64,000 nt of DNA from Lachnospiraceae bacterium UBA4338 (GCA_002393735.1 DGTK01000017.1:37170-101169), one strand, 5' to 3'; positions 52,895 to 60,796 are shown, counted from the stretch's first letter. Program-made: numbers and translations. The notes: generated by a model not told the origin, from the sequence alone.

Positions 52895-54159
52895 TGAATA
52901 AGAATTCTTTTAAAAGATTATTTGGATTATTGGCAGTAGTTATAATATCCACATTATTTGCTTTTGTCATTCTTCCTGTTAAGGTTAATGCCAAAGACCT
53001 GGATGAAATTGAAAAATATGTAATTAATGTAGATGTTAATGAAGATGGAACTCTTACTCTTGTTTATCATATTGAATGGAGAGTTTTGGATTCAACTTCG
53101 GAAGGCCCGCTTTCATGGGTTATAATTGGTACGCCTAATAAGCATTATGTTGATTATAAACCATTATCCGATTCCATTAAAAAGATGAAGTATACCACTG
53201 ACTCAGGTTCCGGATTCAGGATTGACCTGGATAAGGATTATTATGCAGGTGACCTTGTTATAATGGAATTTGCTCTCGTTCAGGATTATATGTATCAGAT
53301 GGAATATCCTGAAAAAGATCAGACTCAGTATACTTTTACTCCGGGCTGGTTTGATGAGATTTATGTTGATGAATTAATAATTACATGGAATGAAGATAAG
53401 TCCTTATATGCCACATCCGACTATAAGGAAGTGAATGGACGTTATGTATGGCATACATCTTTAAGTAAAGGCAGTAAATATACAGTATCGGTTGTATATC
53501 CTTCTGATGCATATGAGTTTAGTGCCAATAAAAAATATATAGATGAACAAAGTGGAAGCGGAGCCACAGATGATACCGGAAATGCCATTTTGGGAACAAT
53601 CTTTATATTCTTTATGTATGGCGGATTCTTTGCCTTAATTTATCTGTTTGTTTTACTGGTTGATTATATATCCTGGGTATCGAGCGCAGGATTTAAACCG
53701 GGAATAAAAAAGGTCAGAACCATTATCGAATATTACGATAAATGCCAGGGATGTGGTGGCGTAAGACCGAAGGGTGCAGAAATATGTCCATATTGTGGAA
53801 GAAACTTTGTCAAATCAAAACAGGTTATTGAAGAAACCAAGATTCCTAAGAAATATGAAGAATATAAGAAGGAAATACTTAATGCCAAGAAGGATGGTAA
53901 TTACAGAATCTCATCTCTGCCAAATACAATAGTACATGTAAGTTCGGTGACCGTTCCTCATAAAACTTCCTTTAAGAATTTCAGGGCTGCCAATGCTGCA
54001 AAGTCCGGAGGAAGAAGAGGCGGACACGGCGGCGGATGTGCCTGTGCCTGCGCCTGTGCGTGTGCCTGTGCGGGTGGCGGAAGAGCCGGTTGTATAGCCA
54101 AGGATTTCTATAAAGACCACAAAAAGAAGGATTCGGTGATTTTTAGTGTATCAAAATGA
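52894..54159 (+). CDS. Membrane protein with zinc ribbon and C-terminal Cys-Ala repeat; likely radical SAM substrate
   Basis: 421 aa. An N-terminal signal sequence (residues about 6-33, possible cleavage after VNA) leads to an extracellular beta-rich region (about 34-225) resembling DUF2207-type membrane proteins. One membrane segment follows (about 231-256), then a zinc ribbon (C284, C287, C298, C301). The tail is Gly-rich and carries six consecutive Cys-Ala units (C382 to A393), then GGGRAGC with a seventh Cys at 400, and a short Lys-rich end. With the N-terminus outside and one helix, the repeat should lie in the cytoplasm, within reach of the radical SAM enzyme encoded immediately upstream (1-nt overlap). 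No leader/core cleavage motif is obvious, so the modified region may stay attached. Repeat peptides modified by SPASM enzymes are known; this membership is inferred. Confidence 0.8.
   Translation: MNKNSFKRLFGLLAVVIISTLFAFVILPVKVNAKDLDEIEKYVINVDVNEDGTLTLVYHIEWRVLDSTSEGPLSWVIIGTPNKHYVDYKPLSDSIKKMKYTTDSGSGFRIDLDKDYYAGDLVIMEFALVQDYMYQMEYPEKDQTQYTFTPGWFDEIYVDELIITWNEDKSLYATSDYKEVNGRYVWHTSLSKGSKYTVSVVYPSDAYEFSANKKYIDEQSGSGATDDTGNAILGTIFIFFMYGGFFALIYLFVLLVDYISWVSSAGFKPGIKKVRTIIEYYDKCQGCGGVRPKGAEICPYCGRNFVKSKQVIEETKIPKKYEEYKKEILNAKKDGNYRISSLPNTIVHVSSVTVPHKTSFKNFRAANAAKSGGRRGGHGGGCACACACACACAGGGRAGCIAKDFYKDHKKKDSVIFSVSK
54037..54072 (+). repeat. Cys-Ala codon repeat (six units)
   Basis: Six in-frame TGY-GCN codon pairs (TGTGCC, TGTGCC, TGCGCC, TGTGCG, TGTGCC, TGTGCG). 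Synonymous codons vary while the amino acids do not. Confidence 0.95.
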
Positions 54160-54169
54160 TAAAAAGTAT

Positions 54170-54198
54170 TTGACAAAGACTAATTATCATTATATAAT
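54170..54198 (+). promoter_or_regulatory. Consensus promoter of rpmF
   Basis: TTGACA (54170-54175) and TATAAT (54193-54198), both perfect, spacer 17 bp. It fits a strongly expressed ribosomal protein gene. Confidence 0.9.
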
Positions 54199-54243
54199 CG
54201 TAAAGTACGTTTGAATAAAAGTAAGCAGATAGGAGGTGTAAAG

Positions 54244-54429
54244 ATGTCTATTTGTCCTAAGAATAAATCTTCCAAGGGAAGAAGAGATAAAAGAAGAGCT
54301 AATTGGAAAATGAGCGCCAGCACATTAGTTAAGTGCAGCAACTGTGGCGCTTTAACAGTACCTCATAGAGTTTGTAAGGCTTGTGGTCATTACAACAAGA
54401 AGGAAGTAGTTAAATTAGAAGAAGCTTAA
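54244..54429 (+). CDS. rpmF: Ribosomal protein bL32
   Basis: Large-subunit protein. 61 aa. The usual L32 start is here MSICPKNKSSKGRRDKRRA (most have MAVPKRKTSK), followed by the zinc-binding set CSNC...CKAC (four cysteines intact, so the zinc-type form). AGGAGGTG lies 5 nt before the ATG; an upstream in-frame start at 54211 would bury that site. Its own strong promoter and terminator isolate it from the Cys-Ala gene and from the GH25-like gene. yceD, normally directly upstream, and plsX, normally downstream, are absent here. Confidence 0.96.
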   Translation: MSICPKNKSSKGRRDKRRANWKMSASTLVKCSNCGALTVPHRVCKACGHYNKKEVVKLEEA

Positions 54430-54434
54430 TTCAG

Positions 54435-54463
54435 AGCCGGTCAGATGACCGGCTTTTATTTTT
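54435..54463 (+). terminator. Intrinsic terminator after rpmF
   Basis: Stem AGCCGGTC / GACCGGCT with a 4-nt loop, followed by TTTATTTTT. Confidence 0.88.
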
Positions 54464-54490
54464 GTCATAAAAATAATTCTATGATATAAT
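54462..54490 (+). promoter_or_regulatory. Promoter of the GH25-like gene
   Basis: TTGTCA (54462-54467) and perfect TATAAT (54485-54490), spacer 17 bp. Confidence 0.75.
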
Positions 54491-54510
54491 ACCTTTAAGA
54501 GGTTATTAGT

Positions 54511-55635
54511 ATGCGTTTGGAAAATGACAAAGAGAATATGGAGGAATTTGACAACAAGGTCAATGTTGGTTTTGCAGGAGTAATTATGATTGCTCTTTTT
54601 GTGCTGACTATTGTTGGCGTTATTCTTTTTGTAAACAGGGATGCACTTAATCTCCTTGATAAGAAACCGGCGCCTGAGGCCCAGGAAGTAAAAGAGCCTG
54701 ATGACCTGGATGGACTGGTTTCCGGCTCTACTTTGACATCTGATGATCTCGATATCTGGGAAGATTATCCCAAAGAAGAACCGGCAGAAGAAGAAACGGT
54801 TATTCAGGGAAGTGCCACATATGAAGAGGACAAAGAGGAAGACCCTTCGGAAGGCGGAACTAAAACAGAAGTTAAATTATCAGATGGAACAGTAAAATGG
54901 TATCCCATAAGTCCATATATTCCTGAATGTCCATATAAAGATGAGATGTTCAGCACAAGTAATGGAAGACTTGCCTATTATGAAGATGGCAAGGTGGTTT
55001 CATATGCCGGCGTTGATATATCACAGAATAATGATTATGTGGATTTTAATAAAGTTAAGAAAGACGGAATTGATTATGTAATGCTGAGGGTTGGAAGCCG
55101 TGGATATTCATCAGGTGTTATATCGATAGATGAGAATTTCTATGACAATGCCCAGAGAGCAGGACAGGCAGGACTTGATATAGGAGTTATTTTCTTCTCG
55201 CAGGCCATATCGGAAGCAGAAGCGATAGAGGAGGCGGATTTTGTCTATAATACTTTAAATGGTGTTGATGTTAAATATCCTGTTGTATATCAGATGGATT
55301 ATGTGCCTAACGATGTATCAAGAATTGATAAGCTGACGGTGGAGAATAAAACCAAGATTGCGGCGGCTTTCCTTAACAGAATAAACGAAAGAAGCAAGGC
55401 TGAGGGCGCAACCGGAAGATATATTCCAATGCTTTATGCCGATAAGGAATGGGCTTTTACATCGATTAATTATTTAAGTCTGTGGTCATATGATTTATAT
55501 TATGAGAATCTTTCGGACATGCCGAATTTCCCGTACAGATTCCATATGTGGAAATATTCCAAAACCGGAGTGGTTGACGGTATATCAGGAAAGGTGGATT
55601 TAAGCATAAGCTTAATAGACTATAAATTAAAATAA
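54511..55635 (+). CDS. Membrane-anchored GH25-like protein with altered catalytic residues
   Basis: Family GH25 muramidases cleave peptidoglycan. 374 aa. A signal-anchor helix (about residues 20-42) is followed by an acidic, Pro/Glu-rich linker (about 50-135) and the GH25-like barrel (about 164-372). The first active-site aspartate is kept (GVDISQNNDYVDF, D169), as is VMLRVGSRGY. The catalytic D-x-E of strand 4, expected after YPVVY, reads Q261-M-D263. Loss of both acids suggests a non-hydrolytic wall-binding role or altered chemistry. Own promoter; AGAGG 8 nt before the ATG. It ends exactly where the convergent AP2-like gene ends. Confidence 0.8.
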   Translation: MRLENDKENMEEFDNKVNVGFAGVIMIALFVLTIVGVILFVNRDALNLLDKKPAPEAQEVKEPDDLDGLVSGSTLTSDDLDIWEDYPKEEPAEEETVIQGSATYEEDKEEDPSEGGTKTEVKLSDGTVKWYPISPYIPECPYKDEMFSTSNGRLAYYEDGKVVSYAGVDISQNNDYVDFNKVKKDGIDYVMLRVGSRGYSSGVISIDENFYDNAQRAGQAGLDIGVIFFSQAISEAEAIEEADFVYNTLNGVDVKYPVVYQMDYVPNDVSRIDKLTVENKTKIAAAFLNRINERSKAEGATGRYIPMLYADKEWAFTSINYLSLWSYDLYYENLSDMPNFPYRFHMWKYSKTGVVDGISGKVDLSISLIDYKLK

Positions 55636-56418
55636 TCAAAACTTATATATTTTGGAACTTAAGGGTAATTCATCATAAATTGCACGGTATTCATCATCTG
55701 ATAAGCCGCTTATGAAATTATGATGATAATTTTTGCCAATTCCATTACGATTCAGAATATCTGCCGCCTTGTTATATGCAATGGCGGCTTTAATTTCGTC
55801 ATCATAAATCCCGATACGAATATAATTATTAATATGAATTCGCGCTTCATATACGGTATTTAAGTCTTTTTCGATTTTTCTTACGCCGCTATAGCGGTTA
55901 ATTATCCTTATATTTTCATAACGATAATCAGTTTTGTCCTTATTAATGAATTCATAATCCCTGTTTTCCACAGCATAGGACATGATTCCATATCTTAAAC
56001 CGAGGCTTTCCTGGCTGCCGTAATCGTTGACGAAAAGATGATTACCGCGCTTCATGATTTTGTGAGCAGAATAGAAGAACAGATCGTCCTTGGAAAATTT
56101 CAGCGCATAATCATAGGATAAATAATATAAAAAGAATCCCGGTTTGATATAGATTGGATTTTTAAAATAGACATTATTATCCCTGAAATTGATTAAGATT
56201 ATATATTTATCAAAAGATATGGCTTTGAATGCAGGGTAGTCATCGGGAGAAAAAGAGCCATTAAGGATATCCTTTGCTTCTTTATAGCAGACTGATGCCT
56301 TTCTTTTGGAATTAAAAGAGCCAAGGCTTATGTGTTTGCCGTGGCAGGTCACGGAAACCCTGTAATATTCCCTGCCGTTTGCGTATTTAGCTGTAAAAAT
56401 ACCCGTATTCTTTGCCAT
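55636..56418 (-). CDS. AP2-like / degenerate HNH / AP2-like protein
   Basis: Not a named family to me. 260 aa. Residues about 4-53 (TGIFTAKY to DILNGS) and about 177-223 (VRKIEKDLNTVYEARIHINN to ADILNRN) look like two AP2/integrase-type DNA-binding domains. Both have the beta-sheet plus 'A-x-A-Y-x-x-A-A-x-I-L' helix pattern, best seen in AAIAYNKAADIL. Between them, residues 151-176 (DYEFINKDKTDYRYENIRIIN) align with the end of an HNH nuclease motif, but the catalytic histidine is missing. AP2-HNH proteins are usually homing endonucleases; this one may be an immobile, DNA-binding descendant. AAAGGA lies 12 nt before the ATG. It is convergent with the GH25-like gene, with no spacer. Confidence 0.65.
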   Translation of the reverse strand: MAKNTGIFTAKYANGREYYRVSVTCHGKHISLGSFNSKRKASVCYKEAKDILNGSFSPDDYPAFKAISFDKYIILINFRDNNVYFKNPIYIKPGFFLYYLSYDYALKFSKDDLFFYSAHKIMKRGNHLFVNDYGSQESLGLRYGIMSYAVENRDYEFINKDKTDYRYENIRIINRYSGVRKIEKDLNTVYEARIHINNYIRIGIYDDEIKAAIAYNKAADILNRNGIGKNYHHNFISGLSDDEYRAIYDELPLSSKIYKF

Positions 56419-56439
56419 TTAGATTGTTAATCCTTTAAC

Positions 56440-56469
56440 TTGCCATATTATGTGAATTTATGCTAAAAT
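56440..56469 (+). promoter_or_regulatory. Probable promoter of thrC
   Basis: TTGCCA (56440-56445) and TAAAAT (56464-56469), spacer 18 bp, in the 122-nt divergent gap. The leader of about 65 nt is too short for a T-box. Confidence 0.55.
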
Positions 56470-56540
56470 AATATGGAATATGTGTTGTTTCAGAGATTCT
56501 TTTAATAAACTAATTATACATTATTTTGGAGATTAAGAAA

Positions 56541-58022
56541 ATGGAAATTAAGTATACCAGCACAAGAGATAAAAATGTAATTGTTTCACCTTCAAAGGCA
56601 ATTGTTACAGGCCTTTCACATGAGGGTGGTTTATTCGTGCCAACAAGTTTCCCTAAACTTGATAAGTCTTTGGATGAATTATCAAAGATGGATTATAAAA
56701 ATGTGGCTTATGAAGTAATGAAATTATTCCTTACTGATTTTACAGAAAGTGAATTAAGAGGCTGCATCGAAAAAGCATATGACGACAAATTTGATACGGA
56801 TGAGATTGTTCCTTTATCAGAGGTTGATAATGCTTATTATGTGGAATTGTTCCATGGCGCAACCATAGCATTTAAGGATATGGCATTAAGCATCCTTCCT
56901 CATTTAATGATGGTTGCTGCAAAGAAGAATAATATTAATGATAAGATTTGTATTCTTACTGCAACATCGGGTGATACAGGTAAGGCTGCGCTGGCTGGTT
57001 TTGCAGGAGTTGATGGAACAAAGATTGTTGTCTTTTATCCAAAGAATGGTGTAAGTGCCATCCAGGAAAGACAGATGGTAACACAAAAAGGTGACAATGT
57101 TAAGGTCGTAGGAATTAAAGGTAATTTCGATGATGCACAGACAGGTGTAAAGAACATATTTGGCAGCGATGAGATGGCTAAACTTGCCAAGGATAATGGA
57201 ACAGTATTCTCATCAGCCAATTCAATTAATATAGGCCGACTGGTTCCACAGATTGCATATTATGTATTTTCTTATGTGACATTAATTAAAGAAGGCAGAA
57301 TCAATGCCGGAGACAAGGTTAATTTCGTTGTTCCAACAGGTAACTTTGGTAATATATTAGCCGGCTTCTATGCTAAGGAAATTGGTATTCCAGTTAATAA
57401 ATTAATCTGTGCATCCAATGAGAATAAAGTATTATATGATTTCTTTAAGACTGGAACATATGACAGAAACAGAGAATTCATATTAACTACATCTCCATCA
57501 ATGGATATTCTTATTTCAAGTAACTTGGAGAGACTTATTTATTATATCGCAGGAAATGACAGCGATAAGTGTCTTAAGCTTATGAATGAACTTAAAACCA
57601 GGGGCTCATATACAATTGATGACAATATGAAGGCTAAGCTTGATACTTTTGTTGGCGGATTCGCATCAGAAGATGAGGTTAGCGAAAGAATCAGGGAATT
57701 ATATACAAATGACAGCTATGTAATTGATACTCATACAGCTGTTGCATCAAGTGTATATAAGGCATACAGAGAAAATACAAAAGATGAGACAGTAAGTCTT
57801 ATTATTTCAACAGCAAGCCCTTACAAGTTCCCGAGAGCGGTTCTTAAGGCTATTGAAGGTAAGGACAGGGAAGACAGTGATTTTGAATTAATTGATATCT
57901 TAAATAATGTCAGCCATGTTGCTGTTCCTAAGGCTGTAACGGATGTAATTAATTCACCTGTCAGATTTGATATAGTTTGTGACACAGATAAAATGAAAGA
58001 TGAGGTTCTTCAGTTCTTATAG
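56541..58022 (+). CDS. thrC: Threonine synthase
   Basis: PLP enzyme converting O-phosphohomoserine to threonine. 493 aa, the long bacterial/fungal-type form. The PLP lysine is in HGATIAFKDMALSILPH (near residue 110), and GDTGKAALAGFAG binds the cofactor phosphate. SANSINIGRLVPQIAYY and VPTGNFGNILAGFYA are conserved. The ATG at 56541 has GGAG 9 nt upstream; a TTG at 56526 precedes that site. The following response-regulator gene starts 24 nt later and may be co-transcribed, although the functions are unrelated. Confidence 0.95.
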   Translation: MEIKYTSTRDKNVIVSPSKAIVTGLSHEGGLFVPTSFPKLDKSLDELSKMDYKNVAYEVMKLFLTDFTESELRGCIEKAYDDKFDTDEIVPLSEVDNAYYVELFHGATIAFKDMALSILPHLMMVAAKKNNINDKICILTATSGDTGKAALAGFAGVDGTKIVVFYPKNGVSAIQERQMVTQKGDNVKVVGIKGNFDDAQTGVKNIFGSDEMAKLAKDNGTVFSSANSINIGRLVPQIAYYVFSYVTLIKEGRINAGDKVNFVVPTGNFGNILAGFYAKEIGIPVNKLICASNENKVLYDFFKTGTYDRNREFILTTSPSMDILISSNLERLIYYIAGNDSDKCLKLMNELKTRGSYTIDDNMKAKLDTFVGGFASEDEVSERIRELYTNDSYVIDTHTAVASSVYKAYRENTKDETVSLIISTASPYKFPRAVLKAIEGKDREDSDFELIDILNNVSHVAVPKAVTDVINSPVRFDIVCDTDKMKDEVLQFL

Positions 58023-58046
58023 GTTGTGTATGTATAGGGGGAGCTT

Positions 58047-59405
58047 ATGGAAGAAGAAAAGAAACACATTCTTATAGTTGATGATGTATCAACTAATATC
58101 AAAATCGCCGCTGATGTACTCAAAGACGAGTACCGGCTCTCCATGGCCAAGTCAGGTAAGCAGGCTATTGAGTTTTTGGAAAAGGCCAAGCCTGATCTGA
58201 TTTTGCTTGATGTAAAGATGCCTGAGATGGATGGCTATGATACTTTGCAGATTATTAAGGCAAATCCTGATACGGCATCCATTCCTGTTGTCTTTTTGAC
58301 AGTTGACGACAGAAGAGAGGCAGAGATTCAGGGACTTAAACTTGGAGCTATGGATTTTATCCTTAAGCCTTTTGAACCTGATGTAATGCTTAGCCGCATT
58401 AATAAGATTCTTCAGATTGAGGATTTAAGAAAAGACTTAACTATATCAGCAAGAAAAGATTATTTAACAGAAGTCTGGAACAGAAGATATATAGAGGATT
58501 ATGTTGAAAGATATTTAGATGAAGGTGATGACAGGGAAGCCGCTTTTCTCTTACTTGATCTGGATAATTTTAAAATGTCCAATGATACCTATGGTCATAT
58601 GGCAGGAGATGTAATCCTGTCTGAATTTGCCAAGATAATGGAATCCATTATCGGACCAAGAGATGCAGTTGCAAGACTTGGAGGAGATGAATTTGTTATC
58701 TTCCTTAAAGGCAAGTATCAAATGGATGAAGTTAAGAAAATCTGTGAGGAAGTACTTGAGAAGGTAAGAACCAAACTTCCGAAGTGCGTTGATCCGAAAT
58801 GCAGACTCTCAACATCCATAGGTGTTGCTATGTGTCCTGTTGATGGCAATGACTATAATTCACTTTATTCAAAGGCTGATAAGGCTTTATATTACGTTAA
58901 GGAAAATGGTAAGGACAATTATCATTTTTTCAGGGAAAAGGAATTTGATGTTCCCACGCCTGAACAGTCCGATGCCATGGCAGATATGCATAAGTTAGAG
59001 AAGATGATATCTGAGCAAAGTGGTCTTGTGGGTGCATATAAAGTAGAATATGAGGCTTTTAAACATATATATCAGTTTGTTTCAAGAGGTCTGGATCGTT
59101 CGGGTCAGAGTGTTAAACTAATTCTTTTAACCATTAATGCCATTAAAGGATATAAGATTGCTCCTGAAGAATTAGACGGAATTATGAGCGACCTTGAAAG
59201 AACCATAGTTGTATCATTAAGGCTTGGTGATGTTACAACCAGATACAGTTCTTTCCAGTATGTGGTAATGCTTCCGGGACTTGAGGAAGATGATGCCAGG
59301 AAGGTTGCAATGAGAATTTGCGATACTTTTAATGAAATAAAAGATAAAGATAACATTATCGTTCAATATGTGATAGGTAATGTAGAAGCGAAAAAAAGAG
59401 AATGA
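58047..59405 (+). CDS. Response-regulator diguanylate cyclase with a second degenerate GGDEF-like domain
   Basis: Soluble c-di-GMP synthase controlled by a receiver domain. 452 aa. The receiver spans residues 6-122 with the acidic pocket D11/D12, phospho-acceptor D55 and K107. The GGDEF domain (about 135-296) has the intact active site GGDEF at 212-216 with DLDNFKMSND upstream. The inhibitory RxxD I-site is absent (a glycine stands where the arginine should be), so product feedback may be lost. Residues about 320-446 look like another GGDEF fold whose signature has decayed to SSFQY (401-405). No histidine kinase gene is nearby. GGGGGAG precedes the start. Confidence 0.88.
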   Translation: MEEEKKHILIVDDVSTNIKIAADVLKDEYRLSMAKSGKQAIEFLEKAKPDLILLDVKMPEMDGYDTLQIIKANPDTASIPVVFLTVDDRREAEIQGLKLGAMDFILKPFEPDVMLSRINKILQIEDLRKDLTISARKDYLTEVWNRRYIEDYVERYLDEGDDREAAFLLLDLDNFKMSNDTYGHMAGDVILSEFAKIMESIIGPRDAVARLGGDEFVIFLKGKYQMDEVKKICEEVLEKVRTKLPKCVDPKCRLSTSIGVAMCPVDGNDYNSLYSKADKALYYVKENGKDNYHFFREKEFDVPTPEQSDAMADMHKLEKMISEQSGLVGAYKVEYEAFKHIYQFVSRGLDRSGQSVKLILLTINAIKGYKIAPEELDGIMSDLERTIVVSLRLGDVTTRYSSFQYVVMLPGLEEDDARKVAMRICDTFNEIKDKDNIIVQYVIGNVEAKKRE

Positions 59406-59417
59406 AAGGGTGAATAA

Positions 59418-60794
59418 ATGACTAATTACAATTTTGATATTTTTCAGGAAGAAGTTTCCCCTGAAATATTAAGACTTGCAAAAATTTCTGAGCAGCACAG
59501 CATTATTGATAATGAACTTTTTACCAAATATGATGTTAAAAGAGGGCTCAGAGATTTAAACGGACGTGGTGTTCGTACAGGCCTTACCAGAATATCAGAT
59601 GTAAGAGCCAATAAGATTGTAGATGGTGAACAGATTCCGATTCCCGGAAAACTTTTCTACCGTGGCTATAATGTTGAAGATTTAGTAAAAGGATTTACTG
59701 AAGATGACAGATATGGTTTTGAGGAAGTAGCATTTTTGCTACTTTTTGATAAACTGCCGGATAATGAAGAATTAAATACTTTTAAGAAAATCATTGGCGG
59801 ATACAGAAGTCTTCCTACATCTTTCGTAAGAGATATTATCATGAAGGCTCCCAGTAAGGATATGATGAATACCCTTGCAAGATCAGTACTTACTTTATAT
59901 GCATATGATGACAGGGCAGATGATACATCACTTCCTAATGTTTTAAGACAGTGCCTGCAGCTTATCAGTTTATTCCCTGAACTTGCAATATATGGATATC
60001 AGGCATATAACCATTATCATGATGGCAACAGCTTGTTTATTCATGCACCTAATCCGGAATTATCTACTGCAGAAAATATTTTAAGTCTTTTAAGACCGGA
60101 CAGTTCATATACCAAGTTAGAGGCAACCCTGCTTGATATTGCACTTGTGCTTCATATGGAACATGGTGGTGGTAATAATTCTACATTTACAACTCATGTT
60201 GTTACATCTACACTTACTGATACATATTCAACCATTGCTGCTGCAATCGGTTCATTGAAGGGACCAAGACATGGCGGCGCAAATATCAAGGTTGTTAAAA
60301 TGTTTGAAGACATGAAAGCCAATGTTAAGGACTGGAAGGATGAGGAAGAAGTTGGTGCATATCTTAGAAAACTTCTTCATAAAGAGGCCTTTGACCATGC
60401 AGGATTAATCTACGGCTGTGGACATGCTATTTATTCAAGTTCAGACCCGAGGGCGGAGATTTTTAAAGATTTCGTTGGAAAACTTTCACATGAAAAAGGT
60501 CTGGATTCTGAATATCAGTTATATTCACTGGTTGAGAGGCTTGCTCCTAAGATTATCGCTGAAGAGCGTAAGATGTATAAGGGTGTCTGCATCAATGTGG
60601 ACTTCTATTCAGGTTTTGTATACAGCATGTTGGGACTTCCTGCTGAACTCTATACTCCGATGTTTGCAATTGCTAGAATTGTTGGATGGAGTGCACACAG
60701 AATGGAAGAACTTGCCAATAATGGTAAGATTATCAGACCTGCATATATGCCAATTCATGATGACCTTAAATATGTAGCAATAGATAAAAGATAA
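59418..60794 (+). CDS. gltA: Citrate synthase
   Basis: Condenses acetyl-CoA and oxaloacetate; in anaerobes this often feeds glutamate synthesis through an incomplete cycle. 458 aa. The active-site histidines are in MEHGGGNNS and GPRHGGAN, and the catalytic aspartate is in NVDFYSGFVY. An N-terminal extension of about 60 residues precedes VNKI-like conserved sequence; GKLFYRGYNVEDL marks the start of the core. The long form with HGGGNNS is typical of Clostridia. A 2-methylcitrate synthase cannot be excluded, but no prp genes are present. It lies 12 nt after the cyclase gene. Confidence 0.9.
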   Translation: MTNYNFDIFQEEVSPEILRLAKISEQHSIIDNELFTKYDVKRGLRDLNGRGVRTGLTRISDVRANKIVDGEQIPIPGKLFYRGYNVEDLVKGFTEDDRYGFEEVAFLLLFDKLPDNEELNTFKKIIGGYRSLPTSFVRDIIMKAPSKDMMNTLARSVLTLYAYDDRADDTSLPNVLRQCLQLISLFPELAIYGYQAYNHYHDGNSLFIHAPNPELSTAENILSLLRPDSSYTKLEATLLDIALVLHMEHGGGNNSTFTTHVVTSTLTDTYSTIAAAIGSLKGPRHGGANIKVVKMFEDMKANVKDWKDEEEVGAYLRKLLHKEAFDHAGLIYGCGHAIYSSSDPRAEIFKDFVGKLSHEKGLDSEYQLYSLVERLAPKIIAEERKMYKGVCINVDFYSGFVYSMLGLPAELYTPMFAIARIVGWSAHRMEELANNGKIIRPAYMPIHDDLKYVAIDKR

Positions 60795-60796
60795 AT

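Noticed and set aside
52894..54159. Short secreted RiPP precursor
   Set aside because: The Cys repeat is at the end of a 421-aa membrane protein with a zinc ribbon, and no small precursor ORF, protease or exporter is adjacent; a membrane-bound substrate fits better.
55636..56418. Active mobile homing endonuclease
   Set aside because: The HNH histidine is missing and there is no intron, intein or flanking repeat around the gene.
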